From contig CAMYJG010000010.1 of assembly GCA_947258695.1 (NCBI GenBank), positions 44,774-108,773 of the forward strand: a stretch of DNA of 64,000 bases, read 5' to 3'. Within the stretch, counting starts at the first letter, position 1, and every line of letters starts with the position of its first letter. A model generated the notes under the pieces. It saw only the letters and a program-made list of their open reading frames with translations, was not told where the DNA came from and did not search any database. Below, piece by piece: positions 27,366 to 37,032 of this stretch. Source of the stretch: an uncultured Ectothiorhodospiraceae bacterium (GTDB lineage Bacteria > Pseudomonadota > Gammaproteobacteria > UBA6429 > Thiohalophilaceae). The position numbers and the translations under genes are program-made.

Positions 27366-28334
27366 TTAAGCCGCAACATAATACTGAACACTAAAGAGTT
27401 CGTTGTCATCAAGCCAAAAATCTTTAAGCTTTAATCCAGCTTGTTTAGCTAAACCAGAAAAACTTTCAATCGTGTATTTATATGAATATTCTGTATGAAT
27501 ACGCTCGGATTCTGAAAAACTAATCTTCTCATTATTTTCAATCATATAGTCATGATCTGATTTACTTTCTAAATGCATTTCAATGCGACAATGTTCTTCA
27601 TTATAAAAGGCCACATGTTTGAATAAATCAACATCAATCTCACTATCTAGCAACTTATTAACATGATTAATCACGTTCAGATTAAACAACGCTGTAATGC
27701 CTTGCTCATCATTATATGCCGCGTCTAAAATATCCTTGTCCTTTTGTAAATCAACACCAATCAATAAACCACCTTCTTTGCCAGCCATCTCATTTGCATG
27801 TTTTAAAAATTCTAATGCTTCTGTTGGGTTATAATTACCAATTGTTGAGCCTGGGTAAAATATAACCCGGTCATTATCTTTAAACTGCTCAGGAATACTA
27901 ACCTTTTCTTTCATATCATCTGCAATGGCATGAATGTCGATATAAGGAAATTTTTCCTTTAATTTATTTGCACACTCAAATAAAAACTCAGCTGAAATAT
28001 CAATAGGAATATAGCACGAGGGCTTAAGCGCAGGAAGAATGCTTTGTACTTTCTGACAATTACCGGCACCGGGTTCAATAAGAACGGTATCTTCTCCTAT
28101 CGATTTTGCAATTGCATGCTTATTATTTTCTAATAAAGAAATTTCTGTTCGGGTTGGATAATATTCCGGTAGCTGCATTATTTTCTCAAACAATTGAGAA
28201 CCATATTCATCATAGAAGAATTTTGGATTTATGTATTTGTTATCAGAAATTAAACCATCTAATAATTCTTGCTTAAGCATATTACTTTCATTAAAAACGG
28301 TATTTAGTTCTGTCGTACTAAGCGCCTGTCCCAT
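27366..28334 (-). CDS. egtD: L-histidine N-alpha-methyltransferase EgtD
   Basis: A 322-residue SAM-dependent enzyme that trimethylates histidine to hercynine, the first step of ergothioneine synthesis. Family features are FFYDEYGSQLFEKIMQLPEYYPTR (read in two parts), the SAM site EPGAGNCQKVQ, the YPGSTIGN loop and the C-terminal WLDDNELFSVQYY. A GGAAGGAT ribosome site lies before the ATG. It is last in the operon PhzF-egtB-egtD, 35 bp after egtB. Confidence 0.95.
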   Translation of the reverse strand: MGQALSTTELNTVFNESNMLKQELLDGLISDNKYINPKFFYDEYGSQLFEKIMQLPEYYPTRTEISLLENNKHAIAKSIGEDTVLIEPGAGNCQKVQSILPALKPSCYIPIDISAEFLFECANKLKEKFPYIDIHAIADDMKEKVSIPEQFKDNDRVIFYPGSTIGNYNPTEALEFLKHANEMAGKEGGLLIGVDLQKDKDILDAAYNDEQGITALFNLNVINHVNKLLDSEIDVDLFKHVAFYNEEHCRIEMHLESKSDHDYMIENNEKISFSESERIHTEYSYKYTIESFSGLAKQAGLKLKDFWLDDNELFSVQYYVAA

Positions 28335-28369
28335 AAAACATCCTTCCTATAATATAACTTGTTATACTA

Positions 28370-29695
28370 TTATTTTGCTAATCGTAAGCCGCTAAACTGC
28401 CACTGATCAGGAGGATAAAAAAAGTTGCGGTAAGAGTGCCGGTAATGATTGCGGCTGGTGACACAACTTCCCCCTCGCAACACCAACTGATTGCACATAA
28501 ACTTACCATTGTATTCACCGATTGCACCGGCAGCTGGCTTGTAGCCAGGATAAGGAGAATAAGCACTGCTGGTCCACTGCCATAACTTACCGTTAATCGC
28601 TGATGCATTTTCTTTCTCGGCTACCGGGTGAAAATTTTCACTTTCAAGAAATTGTCCCGATTGTGTTGAGCTTGCTTGCTGTGCTAATTGTTGTGAAAAA
28701 ACTTCCCATTCGAATTCCGTAGGTAATCGGCATTCTTTCCAACGAGCATAAGCATCGGCTTCATAAGCAGATAAATGGCAAACAGGTTGTTCATCATCTA
28801 ACGGTTTTAAACCATTTAACGTGTATTCGAACCAGTCTCCATCCTGTTCAACCCAATATAAAGGATGTTGCTTCTGGTTCGCTGCTTTCATTGCTGCCCA
28901 GGCATCTGAAAACCAGAGCTCACTGCGGTTATAACCATCATCCGCCATAAATACCTGATATTCCCTATTGGTAACTAAACGCTCTGATATAGAAAAGTCA
29001 TGTATATATTGTTTATGTTTAGGCTGTTCATTATCAAAGCAAAAATTATCCAGTAACGAATCGGAGCTCTGATTGAACCCGATCTCGTACAGACCTTCGG
29101 CAATCTCCAGCCAATTATTATTGCCGTTTGCCTTGGGCACAGAACTAACACTTTGATTTTTTTTATCCGGGTGATATGCATATACAGGATAAAGTGGATT
29201 TTGAAACCATGAATACTTTAAATCGGTAAAAAATAACTCCTGGTGTTGTTGCTCATGATGGCAACCTAAAATAATTTTATCTAAAATCCCTTCATTATTA
29301 ATCTTAGTCGTGTTGAATAGCTCATTCATGGCATCATCAACATATTTTCTGTACTGATAAACATCGTCAACGCTTGGCCTGGATAACAATGCACGTTGTG
29401 GTCGCGGATATTGCTGACCAATACCATTGTAATAAGAGTTAAATAACACCTCGTACCGATCATTTAATGCTTTGTAATTTTGTAGATGCGGTTTTAATAA
29501 AAATGTTTCAAAAAACCAGCTTGTGTGGGCTATATGCCACTTTGCCGGGCTTGTTTCTGGCATGGCTTGCAAACCATAGTCTTCAACCAGTAACGGTTTG
29601 CATAAACGCTCACTAGTTGCACGTACTTCAGTAAACCGTTGCATAACAGCACTGACATCAAGCGAAACTTCCGGCTGTGTCTTCAGGTTTTTCAT
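28370..29695 (-). CDS. egtB: Ergothioneine biosynthesis sulfoxide synthase EgtB
   Basis: A 441-residue non-haem iron enzyme that joins hercynine to a thiol donor (gamma-glutamylcysteine or cysteine) with oxygen. The N-terminal DinB-like helical domain has the iron triad HEQQHQE, and the C-terminal part is a formylglycine-generating-enzyme fold, ending in LVLRGGSCVTSRNHYR and WQFSGLRLAK. Its start overlaps the PhzF-like stop by 4 bp, so the two are translationally coupled. EgtC (amidohydrolase) and EgtE (lyase) are not seen in the window, so sulfoxide cleavage must be done elsewhere. Confidence 0.95.
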   Translation of the reverse strand: MKNLKTQPEVSLDVSAVMQRFTEVRATSERLCKPLLVEDYGLQAMPETSPAKWHIAHTSWFFETFLLKPHLQNYKALNDRYEVLFNSYYNGIGQQYPRPQRALLSRPSVDDVYQYRKYVDDAMNELFNTTKINNEGILDKIILGCHHEQQHQELFFTDLKYSWFQNPLYPVYAYHPDKKNQSVSSVPKANGNNNWLEIAEGLYEIGFNQSSDSLLDNFCFDNEQPKHKQYIHDFSISERLVTNREYQVFMADDGYNRSELWFSDAWAAMKAANQKQHPLYWVEQDGDWFEYTLNGLKPLDDEQPVCHLSAYEADAYARWKECRLPTEFEWEVFSQQLAQQASSTQSGQFLESENFHPVAEKENASAINGKLWQWTSSAYSPYPGYKPAAGAIGEYNGKFMCNQLVLRGGSCVTSRNHYRHSYRNFFYPPDQWQFSGLRLAK

Positions 29696-30495
29696 AACCC
29701 CTCCTCCATGCTGACATTTGCTGTGATTGCTACTGATTTATCATCACACTTAATTTGCATAAATCCACCCGCCGCTGAGCATTGAATCACTTCGAACTCG
29801 CTAACCTGGTAATGTTTGTCTATATAATCTGCAACAAAACGCATAACTGAACCGGTTGCACTATCTTCAGCATTACCATATTGCGGTGCGAAATATCGCA
29901 TATATAAATATTGTTTATTTGTATCAAAGCGTATCGCCACAATCGCGCGTTGTGTGTTTTTATTTATTAAGCTTAAATCCGGTTGCATTGTCCGAAAATC
30001 CGCTAACGAGATTTGAGAATCAAATTCTAATAATAAATAGCCATCATTGTTTTTAGTTAGCGCAGCTTGCAGCGGTATTAGATGAGTATTGTTACTAACA
30101 AATAAAGACTCAGTCCAACTGGGCACAAGCTGCTTGATGGCCGTCAAACGCGGCAACCTTAACTCAACAAGATGATGGCTGAATTTATTTTGAACCCGTG
30201 CAGCCAAAATATTATTATTAATGACAATATTAGACGTGTTTGTTGTTGAAAAGATGGTTTCTGCAGCGGCAATCATACCGTGGCCACAACATTGAATTTT
30301 ATTTTTTCCGTTAAAACATTGAACTGTATATTCATCACTTTCAGTACTAGAGATAAAACATGCAGTCGCAATGTCATTATTATCAAGCAGTTCTAGAGCA
30401 GCAGGGTTTTGTTGCTCTAAAAAGACAGCCGCCTGATTTCCCAGTGCTTGCTCAGGCTTAGCGAAAACGGTAACAACATGATACGGAGCTTGCAT
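29692..30495 (-). CDS. PhzF-family isomerase-like protein
   Basis: The ATG at 30495 with GGGTGG before it is preferred over a TTG 12 bp further out (267 residues). The PhzF fold is shown by FAKPEQALGNQAAVFL, the CCGHGMIAAAE motif and, in the second half, PQYGNAEDSATGSVMRFV. Where the family has its catalytic Glu (an SExxF pattern), this protein reads NNDIATACF, so the Glu appears to be missing. It is the first gene of the ergothioneine operon. A role in making or recycling a precursor, or regulation, is open. Confidence 0.85.
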   Translation of the reverse strand: MQAPYHVVTVFAKPEQALGNQAAVFLEQQNPAALELLDNNDIATACFISSTESDEYTVQCFNGKNKIQCCGHGMIAAAETIFSTTNTSNIVINNNILAARVQNKFSHHLVELRLPRLTAIKQLVPSWTESLFVSNNTHLIPLQAALTKNNDGYLLLEFDSQISLADFRTMQPDLSLINKNTQRAIVAIRFDTNKQYLYMRYFAPQYGNAEDSATGSVMRFVADYIDKHYQVSEFEVIQCSAAGGFMQIKCDDKSVAITANVSMEEGL

Positions 30496-30519
30496 CTGTC
30501 CACCCAACTTCTATTTATT

Positions 30520-30548
30520 AGTATTTGTATGTGTTTATATGCTGACAA
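30520..30548 (-). promoter_or_regulatory. Possible sigma-70 promoter of the PhzF-egtB-egtD operon
   Basis: On the minus strand TTGTCA (5/6 match to -35) is followed after 17 bp by AATACT (4/6 match to -10), ending 25 bp before the PhzF start. This is the best match in the 192-bp gap, by eye only. Confidence 0.3.
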
Positions 30549-30687
30549 ATTTAACAAACATTTATTTCATATAAATACCATGACTGCAATAAAAAGTTCC
30601 ACTTAAACTTTAAATTGAGAAGAGAGAGGCTTTAATTAGATGGATTATGTTAAGGGAATATAACCCGTTAAGAAAAAGGTTATAGGA

Positions 30688-31296
30688 TTAACGCGAAGCT
30701 AACTGGTAGCGTTTTAACTGTTTCATTACTTTTTTTACGTAACCCTGAGTCTCACGATAAGGTGGGATACCATTATATTTATTGACTGCATTTTCACCGG
30801 CATTATAGGCAGCAATAACATATTTTAGATTGTCAGGAAAAAGGGTCATCAGGTAACGTAAATGTTTTATGCCACCGATAATATTTTGGTGTGGATTGTA
30901 GAGATCGGTCACACCATATTTTTCAGCTGTTGCCGGCATTAACTGCATTAAACCCGAGGCACCTTTATGCGAGGTTGCATTCGGATTGAAATAGGACTCG
31001 GCATAAATAACCGCTTTCACCAGTGAATCATCTATGCCATATTTTTGCGATTGGTGATAAATAAAGTAATTCCATAAGCGCATGCGGCGTTTAGTGCGTA
31101 CTGTGCGGCGTGCCACGTAATGCCCCATATTGCTTAAATCTTTGCTATTTCGAACTAATTTGCCCTTGGTGTTAATCAGTGGATGATCACTGACCATACG
31201 GCTACCATCCGGCATTTGGTATAGATAAACCCTTGCCTGAGCCACAGAAGAAAATAATGCGATGCTGAGAAATACCGAGATAAATAACTTAGTCAT
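30688..31296 (-). CDS. Exported SLT-type lytic transglycosylase
   Basis: Two starts are possible; the ATG at 31296 gives a cleaner signal peptide (ending AQA), and the ATG at 31335 lies only 6 bp from a TATAAT at 31341-31346, so 31296 is preferred (202 residues). The N-terminus has a short DUF4124-like strand pair (RVYLYQMPDGSRMVSD). The catalytic domain has the Glu in VIYAESYFNPNAT, followed by GASGLMQLMP and IAAYNAGENAV. It cleaves peptidoglycan to anhydromuropeptides. It stands alone between the ergothioneine operon and tpm. Confidence 0.93.
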   Translation of the reverse strand: MTKLFISVFLSIALFSSVAQARVYLYQMPDGSRMVSDHPLINTKGKLVRNSKDLSNMGHYVARRTVRTKRRMRLWNYFIYHQSQKYGIDDSLVKAVIYAESYFNPNATSHKGASGLMQLMPATAEKYGVTDLYNPHQNIIGGIKHLRYLMTLFPDNLKYVIAAYNAGENAVNKYNGIPPYRETQGYVKKVMKQLKRYQLASR

Positions 31297-31397
31297 GCCT
31301 TTTTCACTCACAAACTTGTTCAATTTCTTATTCATTTACCATTATATCGGTACTGGTTCACATTTCTTAAGAAAATATTCACTTTAGTTGAGTGAAT

Positions 31398-32054
31398 TTA
31401 GCCTAAATTTTTCAATTGGTAGATACACTCATTCATCGCATTCAGACCTCTTTTCCTGAATTTCTCGTTATTTCCAAGCACATCCTCTGCCGATAGCAGC
31501 GTAATTTGATAATGGGCCTGGTACAGCTCTTGAATTTCCCCTTCTGAAACTGAAAAGGGAGGGCCATCCATTTTAGATTGGTCATAGTCGAGGGAAACCA
31601 GTAATTTCGGTGCCAATGGGGCTAGTTCTGTCATCTTAGCCGCGTATTTTTTACGCATGGCAGGCGGCAGTGCGACCAGTGATGCCCGATCGTAAACAGC
31701 ATCTATATCGCCAAGGTTTTCCGCTGTGAGATCAAAAAAGTCACCACAAAACAGACTGATTCTGCCCGACTTCCATAATTCCAGTTGACCAAGCTGGCTG
31801 CGCTCTACCGGCAACTGGTTTTCAGCAAAAAAGGCTTCGACCGCCAGCGGACTCAATTCAATACCCACAACCTCGTGGCCTTGCTCTGCCAACCACAATA
31901 AATCCAGCGTTTTACCCGATAAAGGCACAAATACACGCGCAGCAGGTTGTAACTGCAAAGCCGGCCAGTGTGCTTTTAGATAGGGGTTAACCTCAGCCAG
32001 GTGAAAGCCGGTTAAATTATTCTGCCAGCGCTCATGCCAAAAATCTGCTTCCAT
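31398..32054 (-). CDS. tpm: Thiopurine S-methyltransferase
   Basis: A 218-residue SAM-dependent enzyme with the canonical start FWHERWQNNLTGFH, the SAM loops VFVPLSGKTLDLLWLAEQGH and VVGIELS, and DIDAVYDRASLVALPPAMR. Bacterial Tpm methylates thiols and oxidised selenium or tellurium. The length is that of the family. It is a single gene with a divergent GloB-like hydrolase upstream. Confidence 0.95.
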   Translation of the reverse strand: MEADFWHERWQNNLTGFHLAEVNPYLKAHWPALQLQPAARVFVPLSGKTLDLLWLAEQGHEVVGIELSPLAVEAFFAENQLPVERSQLGQLELWKSGRISLFCGDFFDLTAENLGDIDAVYDRASLVALPPAMRKKYAAKMTELAPLAPKLLVSLDYDQSKMDGPPFSVSEGEIQELYQAHYQITLLSAEDVLGNNEKFRKRGLNAMNECIYQLKNLG

Positions 32055-32225
32055 CTAACACCTCTGAGTAATTTCTTATTTAAAAATAGTTAAAGAAACG
32101 GCCGCGCATTGTACACCAAATGATCATAAAATTTTCATTGATAAAAACATTATCCCTTTTGGATAATGCTTTTTTATAGCAACACGCTAAACTACTTAGA
32201 TATTTATTTGCCGAAGGATTTTACT

Positions 32226-32933
32226 ATGGCCTTAGTCGTTGATAACGATCGATACAGCATTGATTCACTTGAACTTGGACCAATGGAAAACCTGATTTAT
32301 CTGTTTACCGATAAAAAAACTAAAAACGCAGCCATAGTTGATCCCGCCTGGGATGTGCCGGAATTAATCAAGCTAGCGAAAAGTAAAGGCGCCATTATTA
32401 CCGATATTTTACTCACCCATAGTCACCCTGATCATATCAACGGCATTGATGGCATTTTAGAGGAATACGATGCACAGTTGCATTTACTCAACGCGGAAGC
32501 AAAATTTTGGGGTGAATCGTTAGCTCACCCGACTTTGCATCATGGTGGGGACAGTATCAAAATTGGTGGGAGTGAAATTGAAATTATGCATACCCCCGGA
32601 CATACACCGGGATCAGCTTGTTACCACATTGATGATCACTTACTAACCGGTGATACCATGTTTGTTTTTGGTTGTGGTCATTGTCGCCTTGGTGGTGATC
32701 CGAATGTGCTTTACGACACCTTAACCAAGATGGGAAAAATGCCTGGCGACACACTTATTTTACCCGGCCATAATTATGCTGAAAAAACCACCTCAACGAT
32801 GCACGAGCAGTGTGAGGGAAATCCATTTTTACATTTTGATAAGCAAGAAGACTTTGTTGAATACCGGGAACATACGCATGATAAGACCCGCACGCAACCC
32901 TATCACCCGGTGCTGAAACCTGTTAACAAATAA
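32226..32933 (+). CDS. Metallo-beta-lactamase-fold hydrolase, glyoxalase II-like
   Basis: The frame opens at 32166, but the ATG at 32226 with GAAGGA upstream gives the expected start (235 residues). The zinc motif is THSHPDHINGID, with further ligands in HTPGHTPGS, TGDTMF and PGHNYAEKT. It fits the hydroxyacylglutathione hydrolase or persulfide dioxygenase group; the motif does not separate these surely. It is shorter than classic GloB (about 250). A glyoxalase I is encoded at 48551. Confidence 0.9.
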   Translation: MALVVDNDRYSIDSLELGPMENLIYLFTDKKTKNAAIVDPAWDVPELIKLAKSKGAIITDILLTHSHPDHINGIDGILEEYDAQLHLLNAEAKFWGESLAHPTLHHGGDSIKIGGSEIEIMHTPGHTPGSACYHIDDHLLTGDTMFVFGCGHCRLGGDPNVLYDTLTKMGKMPGDTLILPGHNYAEKTTSTMHEQCEGNPFLHFDKQEDFVEYREHTHDKTRTQPYHPVLKPVNK

Positions 32934-32941
32934 ACGACTAT

Positions 32942-33157
32942 TTATTTAACGTTACCAAGATTATCATACTGAATAGCTTCTTCACGCTGAGCTTTATACT
33001 TGTCATAACTCTGTCCACGATGACAGTCCTTGCGCCCCTGTTTTAAGCATTCCTGCCTTTCGCGTTCCTGTATCATGTCATAAACAGCATGTTTACTCCG
33101 GTCACTACAGGATGTTGTTAACAGAACAATAGCAAAGCCGATAAAAAATATTTTCAT
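32942..33157 (-). CDS. Small lipoprotein, unknown function
   Basis: A 71-residue protein with a lipobox TTSC (Cys17) and a charged mature part (MIQERERQECLKQGRKDCHR). Two cysteines, in QECLKQ and KDCHRG, may form a disulfide. It is a typical short gammaproteobacterial lipoprotein with no known role. It is convergent with the hydrolase, 8 bp apart. A dispersed palindromic repeat lies upstream. Confidence 0.7.
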   Translation of the reverse strand: MKIFFIGFAIVLLTTSCSDRSKHAVYDMIQERERQECLKQGRKDCHRGQSYDKYKAQREEAIQYDNLGNVK

Positions 33158-33200
33158 TTTAAGTCCATATAAAATTAGTCACTACAGCAGGCGGTTTTTA

Positions 33201-33318
33201 TAGGTTGGGATTTATCCCAACGAGCAGTGTATTTCTAGCTCAAGAGATAATTCGTTATATCTGCGTCGGCATAAATGCCGACCTACGAAGAACACTGGAT
33301 ACCCGCCTACACGGGTAT
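33201..33318. repeat. REPIN-like pair of inverted palindromes plus a third hairpin
   Basis: Two 22-bp units, at 33201-33222 and 33264-33285, are inverted copies of one sequence (TAGGTYGGSATTTATSCCRACG). Each is itself a perfect hairpin, TTGGGAT-TT-ATCCCAA in the first and GTCGGCAT-AA-ATGCCGAC in the second. The two differ at positions that change in pairs, so each stem stays intact. A third perfect hairpin, ATACCCG-CCTACA-CGGGTAT, follows at 33299-33318. It fills the 175-bp gap between a lipoprotein gene and a methyltransferase gene. Confidence 0.75.
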
Positions 33319-33332
33319 GAAGTTGCTTCTCT

Positions 33333-34175
33333 TTACTTTTCAGCAACGATATAAATCATCCACGATTCCTGGTTTTCTACTTCAGTCGTTTCGTAGTACT
33401 CACCGGTGCCTTCCAACTCATCATCGTCTTCATCATCAGACTCGATATATTCTTCCCAGTAGACACGGCTTTTACTGTAGCCCGCTTCTTCGAGCAATTC
33501 TAAAATTTCCGGAATCGCCCATAAACGCCAGCAGTAAGTAAAGGCTTCATCCATACGCGAGCCATCATCAAACTCAAAGTGAATCGCACATTCCATATGA
33601 TTATTAATCGGGTTAAATGAGACATGCTCCCAAATGTAAGTGGCATTTTGATCTTCAAGTTCAGTCTCTTCTTCCAGGGTGTCGGCACATTCGGTACCAC
33701 CAAATAAATCCAGAACCAGAAGACCATCATCATTTAAACTTTCACGTGCAATTTTAAAATAATTAATTAATTCATCACGCTTTTCAAACAGGCAATAACT
33801 AAAGTTAAATGCATTAATGATATCGACTTTATCTGTTTTGATACGCACATCATCTTCAATCAGGGTAACTCGGCTCGCGACATCTTCCCCGGCGGCTTCC
33901 AGGTTATGTTTTCTGCCCCACTCTAATGTTGGCCCGTCAAAATCTACGCCAATCGCGGTTCGTTCCGGATCACTTTTACACCACTCCGTAGCAAGATAAG
34001 CCGTACCACAAAAATCTTCTTTAATGCTGATAGCTTTACGACCACGTAGTTTCTTAAACGTTTTACTCATGAAGTCGACTTCAGCTTCAGGGAATTGAAC
34101 TGACTCCTGGTATAGCACATGGCGATCAGCCTGCTCTGCCATCGTCGGTTTATTTTGTTTTGACTGCTTACTCAT
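33333..34175 (-). CDS. Class I SAM-dependent methyltransferase
   Basis: A 280-residue protein. The SAM-binding parts are KEDFCGTAYLATEWCKSD, AIGVDFDGPTLEWGRKH and VDIINAFNFSYCLFEKRDEL, followed by LLVLDLFGGTECADTLEEE. The C-terminus is highly acidic (ESDDEDDDELEGTGEYYETT). It resembles a family of stand-alone gammaproteobacterial methyltransferases of unknown substrate. Its upstream region is shared divergently with ispG. Confidence 0.88.
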   Translation of the reverse strand: MSKQSKQNKPTMAEQADRHVLYQESVQFPEAEVDFMSKTFKKLRGRKAISIKEDFCGTAYLATEWCKSDPERTAIGVDFDGPTLEWGRKHNLEAAGEDVASRVTLIEDDVRIKTDKVDIINAFNFSYCLFEKRDELINYFKIARESLNDDGLLVLDLFGGTECADTLEEETELEDQNATYIWEHVSFNPINNHMECAIHFEFDDGSRMDEAFTYCWRLWAIPEILELLEEAGYSKSRVYWEEYIESDDEDDDELEGTGEYYETTEVENQESWMIYIVAEK

Positions 34176-34320
34176 CTTCGATTCCCCTGAATTCTCAAAT
34201 AACGCTATTTATTATGAATCTGGGCATTATATCCGCTTTCTTTACATCATTCGATATCGATTTTCCCTGTATTCAATACTGCAATTTTAAAAGCGATGAC
34301 AATCCTGATTGATGAAAAAG

Positions 34321-34329
34321 TGGTATGAT
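34321..34329 (+). promoter_or_regulatory. Extended -10 promoter of ispG
   Basis: TGGTATGAT is an extended -10 with 5/6 match to TATAAT, 45 bp before the ATG at 34375. Because it lies inside the longest open frame (from 34309), it supports the downstream start. Confidence 0.45.
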
Positions 34330-34374
34330 TCGCTCTTTAGCAAGCAAAATTATCACTTATTGACGGCCACAATC

Positions 34375-35601
34375 ATGAGCACTAAATCACGTTCAACAAC
34401 CCCAGTTCAAATCGGTACAGCTGAGCATAGCGTTACAGTCGGCGGTGATTGTCCTATTGTTGTGCAATCTATGACCAACACCGATACTGCCGATGTATAC
34501 AGTACGGTGAAACAGGTGATGGAACTGGCCAAGGCAGGTTCTGAACTGGTACGCATCACGGTCAATTCGGCAGAAGCGGCAGAAGCCGTCCCCAAAATTC
34601 GGGCTGATTTAGATCGCCAGGGTTGTTTTGTGCCCTTAATTGGCGACTTTCACTTTAATGGCCACAAGTTACTCAACCAGTATCCCGAGTGTGGTCAGGC
34701 ACTGGCCAAATACCGCATTAACCCGGGCAACGTGGGTAAAGGCAAAAAGCGGGACGAGCAATATGCCAGCATGATCGAGGTTGCGATTAAAAATAATAAA
34801 CCTGTACGTATTGGGGTTAACTGGGGCAGCCTGGACCAGGCGCTTTTAGCGCGCATAATGGATGAAAACAATCAATTAGCCGAACCCCTTGAGCCAAATG
34901 AAATTATGCACAAGGCAATGGTGACCTCTGCATTAGAAAGTGCACAACAGGCCGAAGCCCTTGGTCTGGCCAAAGATAAAATTATTCTCTCGGTAAAGAT
35001 GAGTAACGTTCAGGACTTGATCAGTGTTTATCGTGATTTAGCCAGTCAATGTGATTACGCCTTACACCTTGGCTTAACTGAAGCGGGCATGGGTTCAAAA
35101 GGCATTGTGGCATCAACCGCGGCACTCGCTGTTTTATTACAGGAAGGTATTGGCGACACAATTCGTATTTCGTTAACGCCTGAACCACATGGTGATCGCC
35201 GTAAAGAAGTGATTGTTGCCCAGGAAATTTTACAATCAATGGGGCTGCGTTCTTTTACGCCACAGGTTGTTGCCTGTCCAGGTTGTGGCCGTACTTCAAG
35301 CACTTACTTCCAAACATTAGCGCAGGACATTCAAACTTATCTGCGACACAAAATGCCGGAGTGGCATGAGACACATCCCGGTGTTGAAGACATGAGTGTT
35401 GCGGTAATGGGTTGCGTAGTAAATGGTCCTGGCGAAAGTAAACATGCCAACATCGGGATTAGCTTACCCGGTACCGGAGAAAAACCCGTCGCCCCTGTTT
35501 ATGTTGATGGAGTAAAAACCGTTACCTTAAAAGGAGATAAGATTGCTGAAGAATTCCAGCAAATTGTGAATGACTATGTCTCTGAGAACTACAAAAGCTA
35601 A
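34375..35601 (+). CDS. ispG: 4-hydroxy-3-methylbut-2-enyl-diphosphate synthase IspG
   Basis: A 408-residue [4Fe-4S] enzyme of the MEP isoprenoid pathway, reducing cyclic methylerythritol diphosphate. It starts at the ATG after a likely promoter. Characteristic stretches are [36 protein letters not shown] and, for the cluster, [11 protein letters not shown] with [11 protein letters not shown]. The length matches the E. coli-type (not the long plant type) enzyme. It is convergent with mltF, 4 bp apart. Confidence 0.97.
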   Translation: MSTKSRSTTPVQIGTAEHSVTVGGDCPIVVQSMTNTDTADVYSTVKQVMELAKAGSELVRITVNSAEAAEAVPKIRADLDRQGCFVPLIGDFHFNGHKLLNQYPECGQALAKYRINPGNVGKGKKRDEQYASMIEVAIKNNKPVRIGVNWGSLDQALLARIMDENNQLAEPLEPNEIMHKAMVTSALESAQQAEALGLAKDKIILSVKMSNVQDLISVYRDLASQCDYALHLGLTEAGMGSKGIVASTAALAVLLQEGIGDTIRISLTPEPHGDRRKEVIVAQEILQSMGLRSFTPQVVACPGCGRTSSTYFQTLAQDIQTYLRHKMPEWHETHPGVEDMSVAVMGCVVNGPGESKHANIGISLPGTGEKPVAPVYVDGVKTVTLKGDKIAEEFQQIVNDYVSENYKS

Positions 35602-35605
35602 GTCG

Positions 35606-36976
35606 TTATTGCCATAAAGAATTTTCTTTCATTATTTTTTCCAGTATATCCTGGTAGTTACGAATATTTTTTACATAGTTAACTGGCTCGTTACCACGTG
35701 CATAACCATACTTCAATTTTTTATAATATTTTTTAACAGTTAGTAAAGGTAATACTGTTGCCAGGTCCTGCCAGCTATCTGGATTTCTATTCAACTGCTT
35801 TGCCAGTTTACGCGCATCCCAGATATGTCCCATCCCAACATTATAAGCTGCTAAGGCCAGCCATGTTCTGTCAGGTTCACTAACCGTTTCCGGTAAACGC
35901 TTGCGCAATTTATTTAAATAATACGCGCCACCCATAATACTTGCGATTGGATCAAGCCGGTTTTTTATACCCAGTTCTTTTGCCGTTGTTCTTGTCAACA
36001 TCATCAGACCACGGACACCGGTAGGACTTTTTGCATAAGGACGCCAATGTGATTCCTGGTAAGCTTGTGATGCCAGCAGTGTCCAGGGAATATTATATTT
36101 TGTTGCTGCAGTCTTAAAAGTTTTAAGATATTTAGGTAACTTTGATTTTATTTTTCGTTGATAAGCACGAACATCAACATAGTCAAAAAGTTCAATGTAT
36201 CCGTAGTAGCGATGCATAACATCAGCAAGCTTGCCGCTGGCAGTATAACTTTCAAACCAGTTATTTATTTCATCATTTAAATCATCCGCGTCGTTGGCTA
36301 TGACCCAGGCTAAAGGTTCGGGTTTAGTAATATTGAATCGTACCGATAACTCAGGGTAGTAACGACGGTTAATGGCAACGATATTACTATCAGCAACCGT
36401 GCAATCGATTCTTTTTAACCATACCTGGGAGAGTAAAGCCTCTGTACTAACATCCTCCACAGCTAACCAGTTAATATCAGGGTGCTGGATTTTTATTTTC
36501 TCTAGCTGGCTAACATAACTACTATTAAGTGGGACTTTAATATTAACCCCGGCAAGTTCTGAAATGTTTTTTGGTTTTTTCCCGCCACGACGACAGACCA
36601 GTTGTTGCATAACAGTTTGATAAGTCGGGCCGAAAACATAATGCGCATCACGCTCTTCAGTATGCGTTAAACCTGCAGCCGCTATGTCAGCACTACCATC
36701 CTTTATTGCAGAAAATAAATCAGAAACATCCACCTTGGCAATAAAGCGAGCATTGACGCCCAGCGAGTTGGCAAAGGCCTTTGCCATTTCATACTCAACG
36801 CCTAAGGTGCCTTCGCGAGACTCATAATATGTAGTTGCTGCATTACGTGTCAGAACGACTAACTCGCCCCTGGCTTTAATTTTTTCTAATCGACCAGGGT
36901 CATTTGAACATGACCCCAGTGAAAAAATCACACCTGCAACCAGAACATATCTCAATACGCCATAACAACTTTTCAC
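35606..36976 (-). CDS. mltF: Membrane-bound lytic murein transglycosylase F
   Basis: A 456-residue lipoprotein (lipobox LGSC, near residue 23). The N-terminal half is a solute-binding-like domain that senses muropeptides in MltF (DIAAAGLTHTEERDAHYVFG), and the C-terminal half is an SLT lytic domain with catalytic Glu in SQAYQESHWRPYAKS, then GVRGLMMLTRTTA and LAAYNVGMGHI. It cleaves peptidoglycan at the outer membrane. It is a single gene. Confidence 0.95.
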   Translation of the reverse strand: MKSCYGVLRYVLVAGVIFSLGSCSNDPGRLEKIKARGELVVLTRNAATTYYESREGTLGVEYEMAKAFANSLGVNARFIAKVDVSDLFSAIKDGSADIAAAGLTHTEERDAHYVFGPTYQTVMQQLVCRRGGKKPKNISELAGVNIKVPLNSSYVSQLEKIKIQHPDINWLAVEDVSTEALLSQVWLKRIDCTVADSNIVAINRRYYPELSVRFNITKPEPLAWVIANDADDLNDEINNWFESYTASGKLADVMHRYYGYIELFDYVDVRAYQRKIKSKLPKYLKTFKTAATKYNIPWTLLASQAYQESHWRPYAKSPTGVRGLMMLTRTTAKELGIKNRLDPIASIMGGAYYLNKLRKRLPETVSEPDRTWLALAAYNVGMGHIWDARKLAKQLNRNPDSWQDLATVLPLLTVKKYYKKLKYGYARGNEPVNYVKNIRNYQDILEKIMKENSLWQ

Positions 36977-37032
36977 GTAAACTCCCGATAATCACGTTCT
37001 AACTATAGCTGAGCAGTCAGCACTCTTTTATT

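Noticed and set aside
33275-33541. 88-residue frame on the plus strand
   Set aside because: It starts in the palindromic repeat and is antisense to the methyltransferase gene.
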